DNA from: Macrotrachela quadricornifera | Taxonomy: Eukaryota > Rotifera > Eurotatoria > Philodinida > Philodinidae | Reading direction: 5' to 3' | Assembly (NCBI GenBank): GCA_022393335.1 | Contig: JAJEKB010017724.1 | Coordinates: 1-64,000, forward strand | Length of the DNA stretch: 64,000 bases | Shown here: piece after piece, positions 9,439 through 19,947 of the stretch | Numbering within the stretch: position 1 is the first letter of the stretch | Layout of the letters: each line of letters opens with the position of its first letter | Translations under genes and position numbers: made by a program | Notes under the pieces: model-generated | Databases searched by the model: none | What the model saw: only the letters and a program-made list of their open reading frames with translations | Told to the model about the DNA's origin: nothing

Positions 9439-12423
9439 ATGAGTACTAATGTCTTAACGTTACGAGTAGACGCTAAATCCTTTTTCCCTTCTTTTCCTCA
9501 CTCTTTCTCTCCTAAAGAAGCAGCAATGAATCAATTTAATCAATGGGGATTTGAGAAAAAAGATCAGAAATTAGTAGATAAGGCTCTGACTGAATGGTAT
9601 ACAGCTGGTACTTTAGAAAATATCCTCACTAAATGGAAGAATCTAACTCCGGCAGATATAGAAAAAGAACGAAATCCCTTGAATATTCTTTGTTATAATG
9701 TACAAGGATGGGGAGCCAGAAATTTGGAAGTAATCGATTTAGTATATAAATTTGAATCACACATATGTGTTTTTACGGAAGTTGGAGAACTATGGAACAC
9801 TTCCAAAATACCTCACTTCAATATTTTTTATCAGTTAGGAACAAATAAAAGTGGAGGTGTCTGTGTCGCAATAGGAAAACATTTAAAAGCGACAAGAATT
9901 GCATTAGATATTGAAAATACAGTTATTCTTGATGTTTTAGGGCTCTCTGAAACAATTAGAATAGTTGCAATTTACTGGCCACCAGGTCAACGTAGAAGTT
10001 TTAAATGAGTTAGAACCATATATTATTCGAAATACAATTATAACGAGTGATTTCAATGCATCCATTAAAGAGTGGGGCAGTGAATCATCCGATACTCGAG
10101 GTAGAATCTTAAAAGAATGGGTGGAAAAAAATAATCTGTGTTACATACCAACAACATCGCATTCTTCAAAACGTTCGAACAGAAACATCGATCTAACATT
10201 CTCAAACGTAGGAGGAATAAAAGGAGAGACTCTGAAAATAGGCACTAGTAATCACTGGCCAATAATTTTAACGTGCCAAAATGTTGGTTTCGATAAAAAT
10301 AAAATGTTCCCTTGTGTGAATTGGAAGGCATACGAAGCCAGTTTCACGTTGTTACAAGAATTCTGGATAAAAGAACAGAATAGAGCGAGGTCGGTTGATG
10401 ATTGGTATGTAAACTACGTGCGCTTTCTTGCCTCTCTAAAGAACAGAATCACAGAATGGAAAGAAAAAGAAAAATTTAGACCAGCTCTACCCCCTTATCT
10501 CATTCAGAAACTAAAAGAAGTAAAAAGAGTAAGAAATAAGTATTATCGAAAAAGAGATACATATAATACAAATGAGAACACAAGAGTACTCTTACGCGTA
10601 TTAACAAGAGAAGTAGGAACCGAAATTGCAAAATATAAATCAAATAACTGGCAACAGTTCCTTGGAAAAATTCAACAAACTCATGACAATACCGAAAATG
10701 CATTTTGGCAACACCTTTCTAGAGTGTAGAAACAGAGAAACACTACCGTTTTCGAAATTAAGTACAAGAAAGAACATTTTACCGGAGAAGAATGAAATCA
10801 ATGATGTACTGTACCGATACTATTCTGATCAATTCCAATCACAAATTATAGATGTGTCTGACACACATGAACGGGAAATAGAATTGGAATATATAGAATT
10901 AACAAAAAAAACTATCAGAATCAAATGATAGGAATGAGTTGACGAGTTTTATAGAAATTAAAAGACGGATCTCCACATTGAAACCAAAAAAATCTTCTCG
11001 CCTTGATGAAGTGTCTAACTTTATGATCAAACGTATCCCACCCAGTTATATCACGTGCTTAGTAAAATGTTTCAATACTTGGTTAAATGAATGCAGATGC
11101 CCTAATGTCTGGAAAATAGCTAAAATAGTTACATTAAATAAATTGAAAACAGGAGTACCCCTTTGTGATCAAACTTAACCTATTTTACTTTTAGCAACGC
11201 ATTCAAAAATCTTTGAAAAAATTATATTAGAAAGAGTCCGCTACTGGTCCAAGTCCCATAGTTTAATTCCACCTGAACAATCAGGCTTTCGATCAGAATG
11301 TCTGCTACCAACCAGAGTTTTATCGATCTATCAAGAAGTAAAAAATAATCTAGCAGCAAATATCCCAACACTAGCAGTATATGTTGATTATCAGAAAGCG
11401 TACGATAAAGTTTGGCACAAAGACCTACTCGTGAAGCTTTACAGACTCGGCTTACCCGTAGAATTGTTAAAATGAATCGTTTCTTGGTTAGATAATCGAA
11501 GAGCATACGTTATTTTCGGAAAGAGTAAATCAAACACTTTTGACATACACGTAGGTCTGCCTCAAGGGAGCAGCTTAAGTCCGTACCTATTCATCGTGTA
11601 TCATTGTGACTTGGTTAAATTTTTAGGTGCTCACTCTAGTCATGTCTTTGCCGACGATCTAAATGTTCTCATAACTCCACCAGTGTGTAAAAAGCTCGCC
11701 CCCATGATCAAATTCTTAGAGACAGAAGGAACAAGAATATGTAATGAAATAGTTAACTACTCCAGAAATTGGAAACAACCGATCAATCTGTCGAAGACAG
11801 TGGTGCAAATTTTCTACTCTCAGGTTGAAGTTCCAGTAGTAGAGATACTCATAGAGAATCAAAAACTACAGGTGGTTAAAGAGTTCAAGTATTTGGGTTT
11901 TTCATGGACCAGCAAACTGTCTCTAAAGCCATCGGTCGATAGAACTCTCGAAAATATTCAACGAAGTTATAGCAAACTAAAATGGATGAAAGGAGGCGTA
12001 GCCTTGTCAACAGATGTCTTGAGAAGATGATTCTTTTCTTACAGCTTTCCGTATTTCGCATGGATCATGCCGATATACTCATTCTTGCCTAAAACTCAGA
12101 AAGAATTACTCTTACGAAAGTTCAGAAATGGCATAAGACTAGTGCATCGCTGTCCCTTCGCACGTGCATCGGATCTCTTTAAAATAACAAAAGAAAAACC
12201 ACTAGAAGTTTTTGTAAAAAACTATATACAAAAGAGGCTAAAAAGAATTGAAAAATCCAATTTGATTCGTTCAATATTATTTAATGATATTTTCTATTGG
12301 GATTCGTTCAAAAAAAGAAAAAATGATTACCTTGGTCACTTATTCCAATTGAAAAGAATCAGACAACTTAGATCAAGTCATGAATCATTGCTGCTTCAAT
12401 GGATTGAATTTCTAGACATATGA
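9439..12423 (+). pseudogene. LINE ORF2: endonuclease and reverse transcriptase, broken
   Basis: Endonuclease domain at 9680-10290: NILCYNVQGWG, FTEVGE, SDFNASIKEWG, then IDLTFSNV and SNHWPI. Reverse transcriptase at about 10939-12030: AVYVDYQKAYDKVWH, GLPQGSSLSPYLF and the catalytic FADDL at 11646-11662. The C-terminal region runs to 12423. The frame changes near 9990, 10715 and 10925. In-frame stops follow at 11176 (TAA), 11473 (TGA) and 12028 (TGA). All catalytic motifs remain readable, so decay is moderate. The function, if intact, is target-primed reverse transcription. Confidence 0.85.
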
Positions 12424-12785
12424 ACAACAAAATTTATTATTATTAGTGTGTCTCTTCCTCTTCCTCATATGTGCTCTTCATCTTTATAACTACTCTCGAG
12501 TTATGAACCACATATAAAGTCCTTTTCATATCCCTTTCTTTCTTTTTCTTTTTCTTTTTTTTTTCCCTTGTCTTCCATTTCTCCTTTTTTTTACATGTAT
12601 TTCTCCTTATCCCGTGCCCACTCCCTAAGTGGCCCATGCGCACTATATGCCTGGTTTAACAATGTAAAACTAGCATCATGCTTAAGTTGTTCATCTAACT
12701 GCAGTTTGTGCTAAGTGTTCCATTTCCCTTTTTGTAAGCACTTCAGAGTGTAACAATAAACTAATACATACTCAAAAAAAAAAAA

Positions 12786-13573
12786 TTAGTCGTACCTCTC
12801 TTAATCTGTTTGCTTTTAACTTGATCCTTGCAAACACCATCTTGTTTGTGTTAGGCAATACCAAAAGATAATTGTATCCGATCTATACACATATTTTATT
12901 GTAAAAAATCAACAACTATTAGGAAAGGATAGAAGAATATCTGACGTCATGGATAAATGTTTATGATGTCATAGAAAAATAGAATGGTATGGATTATAGA
13001 AAAGTGCATATCACGTGATGGAAGTCGAAGAACCATAACATATAGTGGAATGTATAGAAATGATGGATTATATCAACTGATTATAATACTCATTGATACC
13101 ATTCATCTTAATCAATGTACTTACTCTGAAGACTTGTTATTTATATGCAAATAAAGTCAGTTAAATAATACCATGTACTCTCGATCACGAAGTGTTAGTA
13201 ATCATTTAACAAATGATGAAAATAAAAACAGAGCACAAAGGATTATATAAAACCGCAGAACGACAGCACTATAATGAGGTACAGGAGTGTAATTTTTCTT
13301 GGCAAGGAAAAATCCTGTAAATCTAAAATAAAACAACCAAATAATTAAAAATTTTCAGATCAATCAGCAATGCGTGTGACCTCGTAGTGCTGAAAATTTC
13401 AAGTGTATACGGTCTTTTTTGACAGAATTGTGAGATTTTCAATTTTCAACCATTTTGACTGGGGAAAACATAAAATTGACCGGAACTTTTCAAAGAAGAG
13501 TTATCAGCCCAAATCCTTTTGAGCTTTTTTCTATCTCGATGCCCTTTATCAAGAAATGTGTGAATGAAGGAAA
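12786..13573. other. No gene recognised
   Basis: AT-rich sequence after the LINE poly(A) tail. No coding frame or repeat structure was recognised. Confidence 0.5.
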
Positions 13574-14049
13574 TTGGCGTTGGGCACTTCGCAAAGTTCC
13601 CTAGTAAGCATAACCACTATTGAAAACTCTAAATATATAGACAAATTCTATCAACTCAATCCAGATAGACAAAGGATGATCAACATACAAAGAATATCGA
13701 TCATATATAGTAATTCCTATGTTTTAAAGTTTCATATTAAATTAAATTACCATTGGTATAGTACCTTTAAAATCCACCTGGCGACATCTCGGCAAGACAA
13801 AAACAACTGTCGTCGTGAAATGCCACTATTCCTACTCATCCACACCTCACACAAGATTGTTGTATGATTGCTGGAATCAAATTTCATTTGAAAACTCAAC
13901 ATCTGATAAAATTATATGCTAGACTGAAACGCACTGCAGTAGCTTCACTTGATATTTCTTGTCTCTATGTAAAATTTATTGCTTCTCAACACACACCCAC
14001 ACTAAAAAAGGAGTTAGAAGAAATATTAGTAGCACTAAATAGGAGTTAG
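13574..14049 (+). other. Two small overlapping open frames, coding status unknown
   Basis: A 97-codon frame (13574-13867) overlaps a 61-codon frame starting at 13864 in an ATGA arrangement. The second ends in a plausible helix (TLKKELEEILVALNRS). No family is recognised and no intron joins them convincingly. They could be the end of a decayed gene or chance. Confidence 0.2.
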
Positions 14050-14094
14050 AAATCGTAAATCAATGAAAAAAAAATCAAGATAGCAGTTCAAATA

Positions 14095-15375
14095 TTAACA
14101 AGTCTGTAGGAAAATTTTTAAATTATCAGTTCCTTCATTAGCAACAGCAAAATCCAGCTTTCCATCTTTGTTCAAATCACCAACGGAAATTGAGAATGGA
14201 AGAGAACCATAACCGATCGAAAAAATCTTTACATCTGCAAAGAAGCCATTCCCATAGCCAAGTAACACTCCGATGCTACTCGTACCATAATTAACGACAA
14301 TAATATCTAACAAGCTGTCGTTGTTGAAATCATGAACGGCAACAGTGATTGGTTCAGATTTGAAACCGGTCGTAAGCGTTTTTTGGCTTGAAAAAGAACC
14401 ATTGCCCCATCCAAGAAATATACCAATAGTGTCATTGTCATAATTCGCGACAACGATATCAAGCATGGTATCGTTGTTGAAATCGCCAACAGCTAGAGAC
14501 CATGGCGAAGAATCAGTCCGATATGTCACTTGATTTCCGAAAGAACCATTGTCATATCTCAGAAAGATATCAATGTTGTTAGCATCTGAATTTGCCACTG
14601 CAATATCTATGTAACCATCATTATTAAAGTCTCCATTGGCGAACGATCTAGGTCGAGATCCATCGCCAGTTATGAGTCTCATTTGATATAGAAACCCTTC
14701 ATTGGGATATCCGAGATATACACTAACACTCGCCGCATTTGCATTAGTGACAACGATATCCAGTCGGGTATCATTATTAAAATTACCAACAGCTACAGAC
14801 CTGGGATTTACGCCGCTTGGATAGATCATTTTATCTACAAATGAGCCATTGCCATATCCGAGAAGAACACTTATAATGTTACCATCCCAATTAGCAACGA
14901 CGATATCTCGATAGGTGTCTTTGTTAAAATCACCAACAGCTACAGACTCTGGATTAGTGCCAGTTGAATATTTCGTTTGATTTGCAAAAGTGCCGTTTCC
15001 ATATCCAAGAAGGATACTTACAGTTTTATCACCCCGATTAGTAACGACGAGATCCAGTCGGGCGTCGTTGTTAAAATCATCAACAGCTACAAAGTACGGA
15101 TTACTGCCAGTTGGATATGTCGTTTGATTTGCAAAAGTGCCATTTCCATATCCAAGAAGGATACTTNNNNNNNNNNTACTTACAGTGTTATCACCATGAT
15201 TAGCGATGACGATATCCAAATAGTTGTCGTTGTTAAAATCACCAACAGCTACAGACTCTGGATTAGCGCCAGTTGAATATATCGTTTGAGGATGGAAAGA
15301 CCCGATATCATATGTGACAAACACATCTACATGATTGATGCTATCATATGCGACAACAATAAGGGTTGTTCGCAT
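14095..15375 (-). CDS. FG-GAP/VCBS repeat protein, 426 aa as assembled, probably 5'-truncated
   Basis: Eight FG-GAP (integrin alpha-type beta-propeller) repeats plus a partial first one, each about 48 residues. The repeated core is VAVGDFNNDTxLDIVVANYG followed by SxxLGYGNGSF. The D-x-N-x-D-x3-D loop is the calcium-binding site of these blades. Repeat proteins like this are usually extracellular and adhesive, but no signal peptide or membrane segment is visible here and the first blade lacks its loop, so the 5' end may be missing or lie in another exon. A 10-base N gap lies at 15167-15176. A longer relative lies at 24.7-27.3 kb on the same strand. It ends in FLQTC and a normal stop. Confidence 0.75.
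   Translation of the reverse strand: MRTTLIVVAYDSINHVDVFVTYDIGSFHPQTIYSTGANPESVAVGDFNNDNYLDIVIANHGDNTVSXXXXSILLGYGNGTFANQTTYPTGSNPYFVAVDDFNNDARLDLVVTNRGDKTVSILLGYGNGTFANQTKYSTGTNPESVAVGDFNKDTYRDIVVANWDGNIISVLLGYGNGSFVDKMIYPSGVNPRSVAVGNFNNDTRLDIVVTNANAASVSVYLGYPNEGFLYQMRLITGDGSRPRSFANGDFNNDGYIDIAVANSDANNIDIFLRYDNGSFGNQVTYRTDSSPWSLAVGDFNNDTMLDIVVANYDNDTIGIFLGWGNGSFSSQKTLTTGFKSEPITVAVHDFNNDSLLDIIVVNYGTSSIGVLLGYGNGFFADVKIFSIGYGSLPFSISVGDLNKDGKLDFAVANEGTDNLKIFLQTC
15167..15176. other. Assembly gap (10 N) inside the FG-GAP gene
   Basis: The bases before and after the gap both read TACTT. Ten Ns plus this 5-base overlap add exactly 15 nt (five codons) to an otherwise regular blade (NTVS.. SILLGYG), so the gap is probably an artificial join of overlapping contigs. 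Confidence 0.8.
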
Positions 15376-15589
15376 AATACGTATTCAATTAAAGAGAGAG
15401 TTAGATCACACTATGCTCGTATTTGATAGCAACGAGAATAATTAGTGTTGAGGAAGTCATAGTTTGATAATCCGATTTTTGTGTTAGCTAAGTATTTGCT
15501 TACACATATCTGCATTAGAGCTATTATTTTTAATTATTTTTTCTATCGGATCTTTGTGTCAAGAGTAGTTTAGCTTCATTGATAAGTGC

Positions 15590-15594
15590 GTTTT
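15590..15594. repeat. Target-site duplication GTTTT of the LTR element, left copy
   Basis: It matches GTTTT at 18800-18804, immediately after the CA end of the 3' LTR remnant. Five bases is the normal length for LTR elements. Confidence 0.7.
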
Positions 15595-15795
15595 TGTCAC
15601 GGCACTCGCCGTGATATCATCTCCTGAGTCAGTGATTCTTTGATTCATGTGTATGTGGTTGAGATTCCTGAGTCACACTCATGTGATCAGGATTCTTGAC
15701 TCACATTCATATGAGTATATATACGGCTTGCTTTTGCTTGAGTTTCATCCTTTCTCACATTGTCTTCTTCCCCGATTCGAAATAAAACCATCACA
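15595..15795 (+). repeat. 5' LTR, 201 bp
   Basis: It begins TGTCACGGC and ends ATCACA (TG..CA). It contains a TATATATA box near 15716 and AATAAA at 15781-15786. A primer-binding site would begin right after it (TTGGTGCACTGG), but I could not assign the tRNA. Confidence 0.75.
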
Positions 15796-15872
15796 TTGGT
15801 GCACTGGCCGATCTACTGTAACCACTGAGCAGTAGACCATCTACATCAACATCTTATCTGATTCTCTGGTTT

Positions 15873-17036
15873 ATGTTTAAAGAAGAACAACGTAAAGCAC
15901 AAGAACGCGCTGCCATTCAAGCTGCACAACGTAATCAACGCTCTGAAGTTCGAAATCAAGTACAACCACATTCTACTTTAGTGGCTTCCAACTCATCCAA
16001 TAGTCTTTCATTACCTTCCGCACTTCAAAATCCAGCATCAAGTATTGTCTCTGAATATCCTGTCTCTACCACCTCTGCATCTCCTCTTAATCTTCCGAAT
16101 ACCGATCTTCAACTGGATCTTCTAACTTCTGCTGCAACACCTTTCTCTCATACTATCACTCAAACCCATTCCGAACTTACAACTACTAATTTGCCTGTAG
16201 ATCTCAAACACAACGCGTTCGAATTTCCTATGGAGTCCGATCATTGTAAAGCAGTCATTGCTAGTATTCCCACTTTCTCTGGTGATTCACGTGATAATGT
16301 TAACGAATGGCTCGAAGTTGTTAATCTTAAATTTGATATTCTTGGATATGATGAACGTAACCGACGATGTTTTATCCCTCAATATTTATCCAGAAATGCT
16401 GTCAAGTGGTATATGGCTCATCGAAAAGGTCTTGAGCAGTGGTCAGACTATACTGCTGCACTTGTCGCTGCCTTTCCTAAAATCATCACCACCTCCAGAG
16501 ATATGAATCTTCAAAAGTTATGTAATCGAAAACAACGTGAAACAGAGTCGTTTACTAACTACTACGCTTCTGTCCTTGAACTTTGTCGCCAACAAGATCC
16601 GGATATGGCAAATATCCAGATTGTGGACTGGCTAAAGGCTGGTATGAAGATCACCCTATATGAACGCCTTCAAGGTGAAGAATTTCTCATACCTCAACAG
16701 CTATTAGTTCGCGCTCAACGTCTGGAACTGGATCAAGCTGTTCTGGTAGTTCGTAAAAACGACTATGGTCGCTCATATTTTGCTAATCCCAATCCACCTG
16801 CCACAATGCATTCCACTTGGCGCGATACTCCATTGCCATATCAGCCGCCCTCAAACCAGTCTTTCCTGCCTTCACACCCACCACCGTTAATGTCTACTCC
16901 TCTCCCTTCGAGCACACCTATTTTTTCTTCTCCTCCAACATCATCAAATCGTTCTCCTCGGCGCCCAATTCAATGCTACCACTGTCACCAACCTGGCCAT
17001 ATCTCTCCTTATCGCCCCTTTGGCTCAAAATACTAA
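15873..17036 (+). CDS. Gag polyprotein of the LTR element, 387 aa
   Basis: Structural protein of the retrotransposon particle. A retrotransposon gag (capsid) domain occupies residues about 125-290: FSGDSRDNVNEWLEVV, KWYMAHRKG, AFP and SFTNYYASVLELCRQ are typical. The N-terminus is Gln/Arg-rich and the linker Pro-rich. A zinc knuckle sits at the C-terminus (C368, C371, H376), but the fourth ligand is Arg381 (CGC) where Cys (TGC) is expected. Pol continues in a different frame after the TAA. Confidence 0.8.
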   Translation: MFKEEQRKAQERAAIQAAQRNQRSEVRNQVQPHSTLVASNSSNSLSLPSALQNPASSIVSEYPVSTTSASPLNLPNTDLQLDLLTSAATPFSHTITQTHSELTTTNLPVDLKHNAFEFPMESDHCKAVIASIPTFSGDSRDNVNEWLEVVNLKFDILGYDERNRRCFIPQYLSRNAVKWYMAHRKGLEQWSDYTAALVAAFPKIITTSRDMNLQKLCNRKQRETESFTNYYASVLELCRQQDPDMANIQIVDWLKAGMKITLYERLQGEEFLIPQQLLVRAQRLELDQAVLVVRKNDYGRSYFANPNPPATMHSTWRDTPLPYQPPSNQSFLPSHPPPLMSTPLPSSTPIFSSPPTSSNRSPRRPIQCYHCHQPGHISPYRPFGSKY

Positions 17037-18720
17037 AGGGAGCTCGTGATGGTCGCGCTTCCTTTAGTTCAATTAATCCATCACTTATTATCATTCCCAC
17101 AGAAATCAATGATCATGTTGTCCCCGCAATGGTTGATACAGGCGCTACCCATACATTAATTACATACTCTCTCCTGAAATCTATTTCGTCTGCTCCCATT
17201 AAAAAAACTTTTACTACTACTGCTACTTTAGGTGATGCATCTACTAATATTAAGGTTTACGGGCTAGTTCGTCTATGTGTATATATTAATCATATACCCA
17301 CTCAGGTCTCTGCGTTTGTTGTCGATACTTTGGGGGTTGACCTTATCCTAGGACTCGACTGGTGTCGTTCTTTCGATGTTACCATCCATGTTCGTCGACA
17401 GCAACTTGCTCTTCGACATCCTCAATGCGGCTATACAACAGTCTCATTTCAAGATCAAATTTCAATTCCCGTTCGCCTCAAACAGTCCATTGACCCTGGT
17501 CCTCATCATGATCACAATGTTACCTTAATCATCCCATTGTCATCTGCCGGTCAAGTGTGTTACACTCCCAACCCAACCTTTTGTAAGCAAAAAAATATTT
17601 TTATTCCTGAAGCCAGCTTAAACATTAACTCTTTCGAGACTTCTATCGTCATTTCTAATCTTGTTCACACTTCTTGTACGTTGCGCAAAGATACAGTACT
17701 TGGCTCCATTACTTTCTTTCCTAGTCTATCTAACTCAGTCAAAATTAGCACTCTCTCTTCTCCCAAACCTCAAGCTTCTCATGCTACTCTCTCTTCTATC
17801 GCTCTTAGTGTTCTTCCTGAAGCTGATTCCAGCATTCAGACATTAGTTTCTTCTATAGCTGAACCTGATGAGAAACTCGCATTTTCCACAATCCTTCAGC
17901 GATATCGTCGAATATTTGACTCATCTAAACATTCTATTGCTAAGACAATACTGCCTCATGTCATCATCACAGGAGATCATTCGCTCATCAGCGTTCGTCC
18001 TTACTATCGTAATGTCCAACAACGCAAGGAACTTCAACAGGAAATTGATAAGCTTATCCTCGATAATATTGTTCGCCCATCTACTTCCCCTTGGTCATCT
18101 CCAGCTCTCTTGAGAAAGAAACCAGACGGCTCTTTTCGATTTCCGCCGTCTCAATAAAATTACGAAAAAAGACGCATATCCCCAACCCTCCGCTGAAGAG
18201 TTGATCTATCGCCTTTCAGGTCATAGTTTCTTCACAAAGCTGGATCTCAAAAGTGGCTATTTACAGATTCCTATCGTTGAAGCAGATAAGGAGAAAACAG
18301 CCTTCGTCACTCCCGATGGTCATTATGAATTTAATGTCCTACCCCAAGATCTTATGAATGCCCCGGCCAGTTTTCAGCGAGTTATGAACAACTTGCTTGC
18401 CACCGGTCGTTGGGATTATGTTGTCATCTATCTTGATGACACTGTAGTCTTCTCGCATTCGCTAGAGGAACATAAGCGCCATGTCGAGGAAGTCCTCTCT
18501 ATTCTTGATAATGCTCATTTCAGAGTTTCCCCATCGAAGTGTACGACCGATGCTAGAAAAATCGAGTTCCTTGGTCACGTAATTACTCCCACTACTGTTG
18601 AACCTACACCCGACAAACTGCAGGCCATTCTCGATATTCCTCCACCTCGTACACTGTCACAAGCTAATCGATTCCTTGGGAAAATCGCATATTATCGTAA
18701 ATTTATTAGTGATTTTGCAA
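17033..18720 (+). pseudogene. Pol: aspartic protease and reverse transcriptase, broken and truncated
   Basis: The protease at about 17095-17370 has the catalytic MVDTGATHTLI and the flap-side LILGLDW. The reverse transcriptase spans about 17930-18660: LQQEIDKLI, TSPWSSPALLRKKPDGSFRF, then LDLKSGYLQIP, NAPASFQRVMN and the catalytic YLDDTVVFS. A frameshift near 18140 removes the expected CVDYR segment (a small deletion). The frame then runs through FLGHVITP and YYRKFISDF before entering the LTR remnant at 18721. RNase H is cut at its start and integrase is absent. The copy is inactive. Confidence 0.85.
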
Positions 18721-18799
18721 ATATATACGGCTTGCTTTTGCTTGAGTTTCATCCTTCCTCACATTGTCTTCTTCCCCGATTCGAAATAAAACCATCACA
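18721..18799 (+). repeat. 3' LTR remnant (last 79 bp)
   Basis: It is almost identical to 15717-15795, with one visible base difference in the CATCCTT(T/C)CTC stretch. It starts at the TATA box of the LTR, so the upstream part was lost in the deletion. Confidence 0.8.
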
Positions 18800-18804
18800 G
18801 TTTT

Positions 18805-18888
18805 ACAAGGAACTTCTGATAGCCAGAGAATCGAAAATATCAATGTTGTTTGTCGATATCACTCGGACGCTGAAATGCGTAACTCATG
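18805..18888 (+). pseudogene. Possible host exon interrupted by the LTR element
   Basis: Reading across the empty site (15566-15594 joined to 18805) gives an open frame after an acceptor-like TAGTTTAG: FIDKCVLQGTSDSQR to a stop near 18886, with three Cys. It is short and unrecognised. The acceptor and the frame continuity are the only evidence. Confidence 0.25.
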
Positions 18889-19089
18889 TTGATAGATATG
18901 TTGGAAACAAAAATACAAACTGGTGATTTTATTAATTCAAAATCTCCATATAAATATATATAGCATTCTTATGCTTTCGAATGAATTGTTTAGTTGGATG
19001 CAACTCTACAATATGTACTCCATATTTGGACACAACCTTAAACTGTCATTTTTCTATTACTTTTAAAAATTAAAAATATAGCTGATTTG

Positions 19090-19745
19090 ATTTCGTTTAA
19101 ATTAAAATTATTTGTGCCTCGTAATTTATTAAAGTAAAAATTAAATTAAACTATTCTATTTCTTTTTGATATTTTTATAAGAAATATATCCTTCTTTCAA
19201 CATTATATTTATTTATAAACCAAGTGCTTCATAAGATTTTTATTGAATCAATTGGAGGGATGATCTGTCATCGTCATATTACCAAGTAACGAGTAACGGA
19301 AAATTTGTAACCTTGATTTTTCCGCAAAGAAAGAAATCTTGTTCGAAGATAATGATACCGCATAAAGTTTTATGAAACCCTGCGAGATTTAAGCAACCCG
19401 AATCTCTAATGGGTTTCTGAAAATTTTCAAGTTTGATTTTTTCGCAAACCTTACATAGGTTCGGTCTCTTCGCTTCAACATGATTTCATTAAAATATATA
19501 ATAAATCATTATTTTTGAAAAACAGGCCTTCCTCAGCGAAAACTGAAAGTCACAAATATATTTTTACTTGTTACTCGGCAGTCTAGTAGTAACTATTCGT
19601 CTATATTATCGGTTGAATAAAACAGTTATATATTACTTGGTTTATAAGTAAATATAACGTTAAATATAGAATATATTTCTTTCACAACGTATCACAAAAA
19701 ATAGAATAGTTTAATTTAATAAAATACAAAGTGCAAATAATTTAG
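19090..19745. mobile_element. Imperfect foldback element
   Basis: The segment 19100-19235 recurs in inverted form at about 19630-19745, sharing TAGAATAGTTTAATTTAAT and CTTGGTTTATAA. Identity is moderate and the ends are not sharp. Confidence 0.5.
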
Positions 19746-19947
19746 ACCAGGGGAACCATAAGAATTTGATTCAAACCATTCGACTTCTTCTCCAAGTGAT
19801 ATTCCAAGGAGTTTCGCTGAATTTCAATTATGAAAAACTTGAGACATAACTATGTTGAAGTACATGGACGATATGTCACACTACTTAAATAGGATCATAA
19901 AATTACGGACTCTATGGTTGAGAATGTACTCAAGAAACCTTGACTTA

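Larger units (their letters stand above)
8629..12785 (+). mobile_element. Decayed non-LTR retrotransposon (LINE, APE endonuclease type)
   Basis: The element contains ORF1, an ORF2 with apurinic-type endonuclease and reverse transcriptase, a pyrimidine-rich 3' UTR (12424-12773), an AATAAA signal at 12755-12760 and a poly(A) tail of about 12 nt at 12774-12785. The 5' end is not defined; 5' UTR sequence may begin upstream of 8629. No target duplication was found. ORF2 carries frameshifts and stops, so the copy is inactive. The arrangement fits the Jockey/I/CR1-like group, but the clade cannot be fixed by eye. Confidence 0.85.
15595..18799 (+). mobile_element. Ty3/gypsy-like LTR retrotransposon, deleted at the 3' end
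   Basis: A complete 5' LTR (15595-15795) is followed by gag, protease and reverse transcriptase. Pol then stops abruptly and fuses to the last 79 bases of an LTR (18721-18799). RNase H, integrase and most of the 3' LTR are gone. The junction lies at a shared ATATATACGG, suggesting deletion between short homologies. Five-base duplications flank the whole. The LTR is short (201 bp). Confidence 0.85.
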
